From Camellia lanceoleosa (Eukaryota > Streptophyta > Magnoliopsida > Ericales > Theaceae), in NCBI GenBank assembly GCA_025200525.1, contig CM045761.1:140804223-140868222 (forward strand): a DNA stretch of 64,000 nucleotides. Direction: 5' to 3'. The position numbers and the translations under genes were made by a program. The notes under the pieces are model-generated. The model was given only the letters and a program-made list of their open reading frames with translations, did no database searches and was not told where the DNA came from. This document shows, one piece after another, positions 11,208 through 21,008 of the stretch. Numbering within the stretch: the stretch's first letter is position 1; each line of letters opens with the position of its first letter.

Positions 11208-11340
11208 GTGAGTTTGTCTCAATATTTGGAAGATTTTCTCGGGAGTTGACTTTTGTTGACTTTTTCATTTCCCGAGAGTTGACTTTTGTTGACTTTTTCC
11301 AATTTTGGCTCATTTTGCTCATTTTTGCTCCCTTTTGTAG
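11208..11340 (+). other. Likely 5'-UTR intron of the PMD gene with repeated TTGAC boxes
   Basis: Donor GAG|GTGAGTTT at 11208 and acceptor TTTTGTAG at 11340, ten bases before the ATG. It contains two copies of GAGTTGACTTTTGTTGACT (from about 11233 and 11276), giving four TTGAC W-box cores. No coding content. Confidence 0.5.
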
Positions 11341-11350
11341 ATTTTTTGAA

Positions 11351-14300
11351 ATGGCAGGTCATTTTCCTCAGGGCGGAGGTCCTCCAGGTGTCGGGGGTGA
11401 GCCAGACATTATGTCTTTACCCCCGAGGATTCGGCCATTTATTCCCGAGAGGTATGACCCTCCGGCGCACATCCTCCCTCTAGCCATTTTCTACCACTTT
11501 ACTGACTTTGATGAGCGAGCGCTTGTAGATCTACTACTGCGGGAGCTAGAGTCCCACCTCTCTTATCAGGCACGAGAGGTATGTACTTCACTTCTACATT
11601 TTCTGCAATATATTCTACATTTTTCGTGCATTTCATGCTTTTGCTGTGTATTTTTTATCTACTCGTTCTGAATGCGTTCACACACCATACTGCTGCTTAC
11701 TTTAGCACACAGCTTGTTCTGAATACTTAATCTAAAACACAGTATTCTGTTAGCATCTTGAACACACGGCTCAATCACTTTGAATTTCTGAACCCACAGC
11801 CCTTATTTGATTGTGAACATGCAGCACACACTTGTTGAGAGTTGAACACGCAGCCCAAACACTTGAATTTTGAACACACGACTCATTGTCGAGGTGAACA
11901 CACAGCACACACTGATTGAAAGTTTGAACACGCGGCCCAAACACTTGGATTGTGAACACACGGCTCATTGTTAAGGTGAACACACAGCACACACTGATTG
12001 AGAGTTGAATAGCCCAAACACTTGAACTCTGAACACACAGCTCATTGTTGAGGTGAACACATAGCACACACTTTGTAGAAGGTTGAACACGCAGCCCAAA
12101 CACTTGATGTCGAACACACAGCTCGTTGTTGAGGTGAACACACAGCACACACTTTGTAGAAGGTTGAACACGCAGCCCAAACACTTGATGTTGAACACAC
12201 GGCTCGTTGTTGAGGTGAACACACAACACACACTTTGTAGAAGGTTGAACGCGCAGCCCAAACACTTGATGTCGAACACACAGCTCGTTGTTGAGGTGAA
12301 CACACAGCACACACTGATTGAAAGTTGAACACGCAGCCCAGACATTTGAATTGTGAACACACGGCTCATGCTTTGAATTTTTTGAACACACAGCCCAGAC
12401 TCTGTATCTGATTTGATTTTGCACATAGCTCATACATTTCATTTGCACGCAGCGTATTTATTTCATTTGCACGCAGCTTATATATTTCATTCTGAAACTG
12501 AATACATGTGTTCATCCTGAATGCAGGTGACTTCTCGTGCTGCGCAAGGATATGGCTCTATTGCGGTGAGAGAGTGGTATGCGGAGCTCCCGGAGGCTGT
12601 CTGGGATTTGGTTGACTTGGCAGGGTTTGGGCCGTTCTGCACTAGGATATCTCGCTGTCCTGCTAGTAGGACGCTGATGGGTGTCTTGGTAGAGAGATGG
12701 TGGGACACCACTAACTCCTTCCATTTCTCTGCTACCGAGGACATGACTATGACCCCGTTTGACTTCGTTGTATTGACAGGCCTTGATGTGGGAGGCTGGG
12801 CGATCCCATATGACGAGGACATGGGCCAGTGGGAGGCCGCCTGGATCTACTTATTAGGAGCTCGCCCACCAGTTGACAGATCTTCGGGCAGAGTCCGATA
12901 TACTTGGTTTTCTTCACATTTCAGGAGGGTGGAGATGGAGCCTGAGACTCTTGAGGAGGTAGCACAGTACACCAGCGGATTTCTAATGTTCCTCTTCGGG
13001 ACCACTCTGTTCGCCGATAGGGGGAACACTGTCGGGCTCTATCTGTTGAGTGCTCTAGTGGACCTATCACAGGTTAGCCGATATGATTGGGGTGGCGCGA
13101 GCCTGGCTACTCTCTATTGCTATATGAGCGCGACCTGCCGCGGACAGGGGAACATGGTCGGTGGCTATTGGAGGGCCTGGGAGGTACTTTCTGCCCTCTT
13201 GATTTACATTTCTGCTTCTCATTACTTGTACATTGCACACACGGCGCACTTTACACTCTGTACCTTGCACTTTGCTCTCAGCATTTTGTATTTACATTCT
13301 GCACTCAGCATTCTGTATTCTGATGGCTACTGCTCTGTTTTCCACAACTATGGATCTACGCATACTTCCCGACACTAGCCCCGGAGCTTGAGGTGGAGGT
13401 ACCCCTCGTGACCCCTTACTCACTTGTATTCAAGGGCCAGTATCGGCCGAGACCTCGGGAGTTTCTCCTCTACCTACGGCAATACTTTGATACAGTGCGG
13501 CCGTCAGAGGTATTTCAGAATTCTCAGTTCTTCATGTTTCCAATCTTTGATTTATCTTGCACATTCACAATTTCTGATTAGCTTATGCATCGGTTATCCG
13601 CAGATCACATGGCAGCCCTGGGCGCCTTTAGGTAGAGACCTCCGATTTCAGTTTGCCGGAGCATGGGGTGCCTCTCGGTATAAGATCTTGTTCGAGGGGC
13701 CAGTTGGTAGGGCCTAGTTTTTGGGGGATCGCTTATTGCGTCAGGTATGGGGCTACCCTGCTCAGGACATTCCTTCAGCACCTCCAGACGATATGTGGAC
13801 CGCTGATAGGCTCCCTCCCCAGGATGTCGTTAGTGCTATGCAAGGTACCGATGCATTACTACATTTGGAGCAGGGGGAGTACGCGACCTACCGTCACACA
13901 TACTTGATGCCTCTACTGACGGGAGTCCGTACCTCGACGAGGAGTTCTGCTGGTATGCCCTCATCGAGCTGGGCTCGGACTGCAGATGTCCCTTCCACCA
14001 GCAAGGCTGGCACATCTAGAGGCGGGGCTGGATTGGTTCCCCCGATTCCTCCGATTCATCATCATGCTGGGTGGCCAGATATCCCGACTGAGTTGACGGG
14101 ATAGAGATATAGGGCTTCCTACCCAATTCCGATAGAGCCTCCGATGCCTGATCACCGATATGTCAGAGACCCTGACTCGCCATTGGTATGCTTTACAGCT
14201 TTGATTTATCACTCAGATACTTGGGCATTCATTCCTTTACTGATACTCTTGTATTTGCATCTGCAGCCTCTTGTCGAGTATATGGATGAGATGCTCGGGT

Positions 14301-14930
14301 TGGTGGCCTCACTCGAGGGTATGGTACTGCGGAGAGAGACACAGTTGTCCATCATGGGTGTCCAGGTACTCTTTAGTTTTCTTGCGTTTATCATACTTCT
14401 AATGACATGCTGATCTTAAACATTTTAGTATATTGATAGGCTGCCTGTGTAGAGCACATCCGACACACACCACACTTACGTACTATATCTGCATCCACCC
14501 ATTTCATGTAGTTTTCTTGTACCTGGATCTGATATACATATTTGAGCTGATGTATTCAAATTGCACTCTTTATTTTCAGATGCCTCCGGTATATGTTCAG
14601 CCACAGGCTGGGCCATCTAGGCCTCCTTGGGGAGCCGGGCCATCTAGGACTTCTCGAGGAGCTGGGAGAGGGGAGTCGTCTCGCAGACGAGGCGGGCGCA
14701 GGGCACACATCATAGAGGAGGAGTCCAGCGAGGAGGAGGAGTCCGCGCATCCTCAGTCTAAGACATCTGCAGGCAGAGAGGAGGACTTTGAGTCCGGTTC
14801 TGGGGATAGAGGTGATGCTGAGGAGGGTTCCGAGGACGGCAGCTCTGATTCTGATGATGGTGCTAGCAGAGATGGTGCAGGGACTTCTCAGCCGAAGAGG
14901 ACGAAGAGGGCCTCTTATTCTTGCACTTGA
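11351..14930 (+). pseudogene. Plant mobile domain (MAIN-like / PP7-long-form-like) gene, antisense ORF of the Tat element
   Basis: Six exons fit with GT-AG borders, all introns in phase 0: 11351-11578, 12527-13183, 13348-13509, 13604-14185, 14267-14365 and 14580-14930 (about 692 aa). Exons 1-4 encode the plant mobile domain: IFYHFTDFDERALVDLLL, then LMGVLVERWWDTTNSFHF, MTPFDFVVLTGLDVGG, GGYWRAWE and IYAYFPTLAP, as in MAIN/MAIL-type proteins and the 'PP7 long form' proteins of plants. Exon 5 could form a short coiled coil. Exon 6 is proline/serine-rich, then strongly acidic (EEESSEEEES), ending with a basic PKRTKR patch that could be a nuclear signal. A 5'-UTR intron is likely (donor GAGGTGAGT at 11208, acceptor at 11340). 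Breaks: TAG at 13715-13717 and 14102-14104 where tryptophan is expected, and exon 3 lacks the acceptor AG (ACAA instead of ACAG). The gene runs opposite to gag-pol. Its function is unknown; PMD proteins are linked to heterochromatin silencing. Confidence 0.85.
11820..12410 (+). repeat. 81-bp tandem array inside intron 1 of the PMD gene
   Basis: Units share GAACACGCAGCCCAAACACT and GGTGAACACACAGCACACAC. The AAGGTTGAAC junction recurs at 12079, 12160 and 12241, exactly 81 bp apart; flanking units are more diverged. Because 81 is a multiple of three, the complement shows a 225-codon open frame, which I regard as an artefact of the repeat. Confidence 0.85.
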
Positions 14931-15014
14931 GAGCATAGATGTTCCTGTTTTATTTGCCTTTTTTACTAGTAGTTGTAGCATATTGTTCATTATTAGGCAT
15001 TTTTATTTTCTGTA

Positions 15015-15545
15015 AAAACTTGTACCCTGGTTGTAAAATGTTGTAACAAAGGAAGCATGATGGAATGAAACAGCTTTTGTTCAAAAAGTGTTGTATTTTA
15101 TGTTCTTAGCATCGCATTGCATCATTTTGCACAAAAATAAAATTGAACAGAATTGTGCATTTGTGTATTTGCCAAGGCAGGTAGTGAATCGACGCAACAA
15201 ACTAAACAACCTAACTTACTAAGAAACAACAAAACCTTAGTAAGTTTACAACTTGATAAGCAAAACTCAACAATGTTAATAAACAAAGAGTAACGACTCA
15301 AAGCACGAAACTTGATGACTTGATAAACGAGACTCGATGAACAAAACAGCTCGACAAACAAAAACAACAACTCGATAAGCAAGAATTAACAACAACTCTA
15401 TAAACAAAGCGTATTTCAGACGATCTGGGTGACGGAACGCATCCGAAACAAAGGGAAATGGAGGCCTTCGACACTCCCGATGCATAGAAATGCTAGGAAC
15501 TTTCTTCTAGAGGGTAGAACAAGACCAAAGACACACTTTGCTGCA
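15015..15545. other. Spacer between the two antisense genes
   Basis: Downstream of the PMD stop codon. It contains a possible poly-A signal region (AAAATAAAATTG near 15134) and then a stretch rich in AACAAAACTCGACAAAC-like words at 15230-15410. No domain-bearing frame. Confidence 0.5.
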
Positions 15546-15637
15546 TGGCCGACCACCTTTGGGAGCTGGCCGACTAGCTTTTTGCATTGGAGGGGAGAGG
15601 GGTGGTCGGCCTACCAGAAAAGGTGGCCGGCCGGCCA
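15546..15637. repeat. Two pairs of TGGCC palindromes upstream of the second antisense gene
   Basis: Motif starts are at 15546 (TGGCCGACCACC), 15567 (TGGCCGACTAGC), 15603 (TGGTCGGCCTACCA) and 15624 (TGGCCGGCCGGCCA). Both pairs are spaced exactly 21 bp, with 57 bp between pairs. A TATA-like CTCTTTAAAAGTC follows at about 15692 and the ATG at 15749. Confidence 0.85.
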
Positions 15638-15691
15638 CCTAGCTCAGCAACCACAAGCTTTTCGACACGTGTCTCCCGAACAGTGTCTTAT

Positions 15692-15704
15692 CCTCTTTAA
15701 AAGT
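15692..15704 (+). promoter_or_regulatory. TATA-like box of second antisense gene
   Basis: CTCTTTAAAAGTC lies 45-57 bp before the ATG at 15749 and just after a CACGTG box at 15666. Confidence 0.4.
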
Positions 15705-15748
15705 CCTAGCCTCGTGGTTGATTCATTTCATCTTAGTTTTGCACCAAA

Positions 15749-17080
15749 ATGGAGGCGTTTCTCGTCGAAAACCTCACAGCTTGGATCGCTTCTCTAGATG
15801 GCTCGAAAAAGTTGAACTTCCGGGGCTTCAGCTTGAATGCACTATTCACGCTGAGCCGTACTCCGCTGCACCTTCCCTTCCTTCATGCTGCGGCGAGGTT
15901 TTGGAACCCGGTAACACGTGTTTTTAGCTTAGGTGGGCAAGAGGTATGTCCAACGTTCGAGGATTTTCAAGTTTTGATGAAATCTGGACGCCATGAAGAA
16001 ATTTTGCCTCAGTTTCGTTTCGGTCACGCCCAAGCTTTAGGGCAGATGTGTGGGCCCACCATGCATGACACTCGGTCTCTGATCTGCAACGGGGAATTGG
16101 ACATCCTCGGCTTGATTCGTCGCTTTTCCGATGCCAGTGACCGCGGCAACCATTATTGTCAAGGTTTTCGGCAACACGCCCTTTGCTTGTGCATGTTATC
16201 TCACTTTTTGCTTGCCCCAGGCTTCAGTGGATCTAGCATTCGTCTGATTGAAGTTGCGCAAGGCTTGAAGGAAGGAAAGAGCTGCATCGCCATGACATTG
16301 GCCGAGACACTAATGGGCTTGGATGCTTTCTATCGCCAAAAGGCCACCATATTTGCGGGGAGCCCACTACTGCTACAGGTAATGTTTCCCACCCAATCTC
16401 ACATATGTATTGCTCACATCACTTGGCCCTCAAGCTCAGTTTTTCTCACAAAACCCTTTTCTTACTTTTCTCTGATCGTACATCTCTCTATTCTTTATTA
16501 TCTCATTTTTCATCCCTCCCCAGGTATGGTTGATGGATAAACTACAGGTTGTGGACTCTTGCCCAACCTACTCAGCTCGCGGCTACTTTTTTCGATAATG
16601 CCTAGTCGATGCCCTTCATGAGGGATGGTGGTTCGACTGGATGTGCAATTTGTCTACAGATCGCATCGTTTGGCGCTGTCCTTGGCTCAATCTCCCGGCA
16701 ATGAGCTATAGCATGTCGTGCACCGGGATCCAGTTGATTAGTCGACCCTTTGCGTTCTACTTTCCGTTCGGTTCCAATGCGATTCGGTCATGATCGAACT
16801 TGCCCGCCGAGAGGATAGAGTATCTGCCGCATTCGGTCGAGGCGCAGCTTGCTTAGTATGCCACAAAGATGGAGGACTAGAGAGCTCCTGGCCCCCGCTC
16901 CCATTTTCAGTTGCACTTTGTCTAATGAGTGCTTGGATTGGCTCAATGAAGAGGCACATATTGGGCCCAGCTTGGCATCAGAGGCTTCGACCAGCTCTGG
17001 GACGGGCGCAAGGACATCTGACTTATCTATGCCCCGGATTTATTGCTTTATTAGTACTTTCAAGTTTTCTTTATGATTGT
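15749..17080 (+). pseudogene. DUF7745-like gene, second antisense ORF of the Tat element
   Basis: Exon 1, 15749-16378 (210 codons), encodes MEAFLVENLTAWIASL, then HAAARFWNPVTRVFSL, EVCPTFEDFQVLM, a block LAPGFSGSSIRLIEVAQGL and IFAGSPLLLQ. This layout (short helical N-terminus, 'FWNP..RVF', 'PTFEDF', 'GSPLLLQ|VW') is the DUF7745 family found in plant retroelements and distantly related in layout to PMD proteins. A phase-0 intron 16379-16523 (GTAATG...CCCCAG) leads to exon 2, VWLMDKLQVVDSCP. Exon 2 is broken by TAA at 16596-16598 and further stops from about 16790, although recognisable sequence continues (WWFDWMCN). Function unknown. It has its own upstream palindrome module and TATA-like box and is transcribed towards integrase. 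Confidence 0.7.
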
Positions 17081-17601
17081 AATAAAAAGCAACTTCAATT
17101 TGTATGCAAGAGTAGGAGAACTCTGTTTTGAAATCAATGAAATTGAAGGTTGTGGGTATTGAAAATTTTCCGCTTTGGTCTAAAAATGGTCTAAGTTGTA
17201 AAAAGATTAATTTTGAACAAAGTCAACTTTTATTAAAACTTTTCAAAACCATTTTCGATATGGATCGAATCGACACGCTGAGATCCATCGAGATGCACAA
17301 CCCCTGATCCTAGCAACTGGAAAGTTGCCCCTAGTCTAACTAGTACCGCGGCACTGCACAGCAACAGAAAGTTGCCCCTAGTCTGAAAAGCACTACACCG
17401 GAGATCATAACCGAACTCTTGAATGCTGAATAGACAAAGATGGCCGGGATGATCAAATGGACAAAGTTGATCAGGGAAAAGTTTATGGCTGAACTCCAAG
17501 ATGAAGTTGCCTATGTATCCCAAAGATGGGAATCAAGCCTTATGTAGTTTAGGCTCAGGTTCACTCGGGTATTTTCACTCTCCTTTTACGCTCTAACATT
17601 T

Positions 17602-17712
17602 GCCAAGGCTACCCTTTGCGGGTTTTCAACCTTGCGAGCTCAGTTTTTATAATTTCAAATTTTTTGTGCTCTGAGTTTTGCCTAGGTCACCCTTTCGGGT
17701 TTTCGGCCTAGC
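17602..17712. repeat. Two covarying hairpin repeats after the integrase stop
   Basis: Unit 1 (17604-17634) pairs CAAGG with CCTTG and ACCC with GGGT. Unit 2 (17682-17711) pairs CTAGG with CCTAG and ACCC with GGGT. The outer stem differs between units but base-pairing is kept on both sides, and both units are followed by GCGAG. They lie in the 3' part of the gag-pol RNA, just past the integrase stop. Confidence 0.7.
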
Positions 17713-17719
17713 GAGCCTC

Positions 17720-19033
17720 TCAAGGGTAATATTTCTTCAACTTGTCCATATTGATCGGTTGTGAGAACTCTAGGCCATCTAGATCCATCAGAACCACAGC
17801 TCGACCTGACCAGATAGGCTTCATGATGTAAGGACCAGTCCAATTGGGTCTGAACTTGCCCCTTGGGTCGTGGATGGGAGCTCGGTTGTCCTTGAGCACC
17901 AAATCTTCTTCTTTTAGATTCCTGGACTTAACTTTCTTGTTAAAAGCCCGGGCAATTCTGCGCTGATAACCTTGAACATGGTACAATGCTTTCAGTCTTC
18001 TCTCATCAAAGAGCATGAGTTCCTCAAACCTGCTCTGCTGCCAATCTGCTTCGGCTATCTGACACTCAGCCAGTACTCGCAATGACGGAACCTCAATCTC
18101 GATAGGTAGAACGACCTCCATCCCATAAACCAATGAATATGGAGTCGCCCCAGTAGAAGTTCTGATTGAAGTCTGGTAGCCCCACAGAGCAAACGACAGC
18201 TTATCTGGCCAATCCCGGTAGGTCTCCACCATCTTCTGTAGTATGTGTTTGATGTTCTTGTTGGCGGCCTCAACTGCTCCATTGGTCTGCGGCCGATAGG
18301 TGGATGACTTATGAAAAGTCACGTTGTATTTTTCCAACAAGTCAATCACTTCCTTCTTGAAGTGGGAACCGTTATTTGAAATTATCTCGTTTGGGACTCC
18401 GTAGCGACAGATGATGTTGTTTCTGATAAACTTTGCAACGTGCGAAGCCTTCAACACCGGATAAGATTGGGCCTCGACCCACTTCGTGAAATAATCTATC
18501 GCAACCAGGATGAACTCATGCCCATTCGACCCCTTTGGAGTGACAGCCCCGATCACATCAATTCTCCAGACTGAAAATGGCCATGGCGAAGTCATATTGT
18601 ATAGCTTCGATGGCAGAATGTTCATTCGATTTGCATGAATTTGATATTTGTGGCATCGTCGAACAAAACTGATACAATCCTCCTCCATGGTGGACCAATA
18701 GTAACCCTGTCTGAGGATTTTCCGTGCTAGCATTACTCCGTTCATATGCGCACCGCATTCCCCTCCATGGATGGCCTCCATTAGGCGCTTCGATTCTTCG
18801 GCATCGACACACAGCTTATGCATTCCCAAATGACCTCTCTTATACAGCTTACCCCCACAGATGATGAATTGAACGGCCATTCTTCTGATTGCCCTTTTAT
18901 CCTTGGCATTTACCCCTGGCGGGTATGCTTCCTTCTCCAAGAAATTCCAAATGTTGTAATACCAGGGGTTTTCATCCTGAGCCTTATCTATAGCAGCAAT
19001 CGTCTCGTAGGCTGGTGCAAATTTTTTTATCAA
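17720..19033 (-). pseudogene. Tat element integrase
   Basis: The 437-codon frame has the integrase zinc-binding region (GGECGAHMNG ... EEDCISFVRRCHKYQIH), the catalytic core and the C-terminal domain, ending ...INMDKLKKYYP without a chromodomain, as expected for Tat. First core block: RIDVIGAV ... ILVAIDYFTKWVEA (D present). The second catalytic position, normally TDNG or SDNG, reads ISNNGSHF, so the aspartate is Asn. The glutamate is present in PQTNGAVEAANKNI. In the zinc finger the last cysteine of CHKC is Tyr (CHKY). It overlaps the RNase H frame (18984-19033) because of a frameshift in a T7 run near 19021. It would be catalytically dead even if translated. Confidence 0.93.
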
Positions 19034-20987
19034 TGATGACTGGACGCATCCGGACTCCGAATGGGATGTCTATCATGGAAGATAGAGTTGCTAAAGAATC
19101 TGCGAACCTATTGTTCTCTCTTAGTAGATGAGCAAAGTTTAACTTCTCAAACCGAGGGATTAACAAGTCCAAGGCCTGGTGATACATCATCATCTTTTCT
19201 TCTTTGACTTTCCAGTCCCCTTTTGCTTGAGACACAACAAGGTTCGAGTCCCCAATGACGTCCAACCGTCTTGCCTCTAGTTCCAAGGCTGCTTCTAGAC
19301 CGGCAATGCATGCCTCATATTCTGCTTCATTGTTCGAGACTTTGAACCGGAGTTTGAAGGGTAGAGGGATACGGGAATTGTCGGGTGCTATCAGTAACAC
19401 CCCTATCCCATACCCGTACTGATTTGACGCTCCGTCAAAGTACATCGTCCAAGTTTCATCGTCGATGTGCAAAATGGCTTCATCTAGGAATAAGTACTCG
19501 ACTACTTCACCCCTTTCCACTGGATGGTCGGCTAAGAATTCTACGACTGCTCTTCCCTTGACTGACTTGCGTGTCACATATTTCAGGTCGAATTTGGAGA
19601 GCAACAGCAACCAACGAGCTAGCCTACCCGTAAGTGCTGGTTTCTCGAAAAGATATTTGATGGGATCAAGTTGTGAAACCAACATTACGGAGTGAGCTAA
19701 CAGGTAGTGCCGCAGCTTCCTGGTAGCCCATACCAAAGCTAAGCAAGCCTTCTCTAACGGTGTATAGCGAGTCTCATATTCTAGCATCTTCTTGCTCAAA
19801 TAGTAGATGGCTCTCTCCACTTTGTCCTCTGATTCTTGCGCGAGCATATAGCCCATTGTGGTCTCAGTCACTGAAAGGTACAATATCAACGGTCTCCCCG
19901 GCTCTGGCGGTGACAACACGGGCGGGTTCTGTAAGTATTCCTTGATCTGTTCAAAAGCAGCTTGGCATCGGCCGTCCCATTGGAATTTTTTTCCTTTCTT
20001 CAGGAGGCCAAAAAGTGGTTCACAAGTCAAGGTTAATTTTGAGATAAATCATCTTATGAATTGCACTTTACCTAGAAAGCCTCGCACCTCCTTTTCAGTC
20101 CTTGGTGGTGGCATTTCTAAGATGGCCTTGATTTTGGAAGGGTCGACCTCAATACCTCTCTGTGTAATCAGAAACCCTAGCATTTTTCGCGCTGTAACAC
20201 CGAACGTACACTTTTGAGGATTCAGCTGCAACCGGAATTCTCTGATCCTTTGAAAGAACTTTGACAAGGCGGTGTAGTGGCCTTCTTTATCTTTGGACTT
20301 GACAATCATGTCGTCTACGTACACCTCAACCTCTTTGTGGATCATGTCATGCAATATCGTGGTCGTGGCCCGTTGATAAGTAGCTCCAACATTCTTTAAC
20401 CCAAACGACATCACTCTGTAGCAGTATGTCCCCCACGGGGTGGTGAATGCAGTCTTTTCCCGGTCTTCAGGTGCCATCACTATCTGATTGTAGCCGGAGA
20501 AGCCATCCATGAATGAAAGCAAAGCATGCCTCGCTGTAAAGTCCACTAACTCATCAATATGCAGTAAGGGAAAGTCGTCCTTCGGACTGGCTCTGTTCAA
20601 ATCCCTGAAATCCACGCATACCCGGATCCTGCCATCCTTCTTCGGCACCGGAACGATGTTGGCCAACCAAGTCGGGTATTCGGATACCAGCAGGAAGCCT
20701 GCGTCGATTTTCTTGGTGACCTCTTCCTTAATCTTGAGGGCCCAGTCCGGGCGGATCCTCCTGAGTTTCTGCTTGACGGGTCGGGCCTCGGGGTCAAGAG
20801 GGATCCGGTGCTGTACAATCTCAGGATCGATCCCAGGCATGTCTTCGTAGGACCACGCGAAAACATCTTTGAAATCTTTTAATAAAGCGACTAAGCGCTC
20901 GCGTTCCTCCGAAGACAACGTGGACCCGATCTGGAGCAGCCGCGAGTCCTCCTCAGTACCAATATTCACAGTAGTGATTTCATCCAT
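18984..20987 (-). pseudogene. Tat element reverse transcriptase with two RNase H domains
   Basis: RT runs from 20987: DAGFLLVSEYPTWLANIVPV, RVCVDFRDLNRASPKDDFPL, SFMDGFSGYNQI and the catalytic YVDDMIVKSK. An in-frame TGA at about 20049 (expected CGA, Arg) separates it from the next segment. That segment holds the first RNase H (LILYLSVTETTMGYMLAQ, RYTPLEKACLALVWATRKLR) and then a second, archaeal-type RNase H: MYFDGASNQYGYGIGV, NNEAEYEACIAGLEAAL, VIGDSNLVV and FADSLATL, with the acidic residues D, E, D, D all present. The double RNase H is diagnostic of the Tat lineage. In family order it sits between protease and integrase. Confidence 0.95.
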
Positions 20988-21008
20988 TAAGGGTTTAACA
21001 AATCTTTC

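Noticed and set aside
11771..12448. 225-codon minus-strand open frame with Cys-rich repeats
   Set aside because: It lies wholly in the 81-bp tandem array of intron 1. The period is a multiple of three, so an open frame persists without coding function; no known domain.
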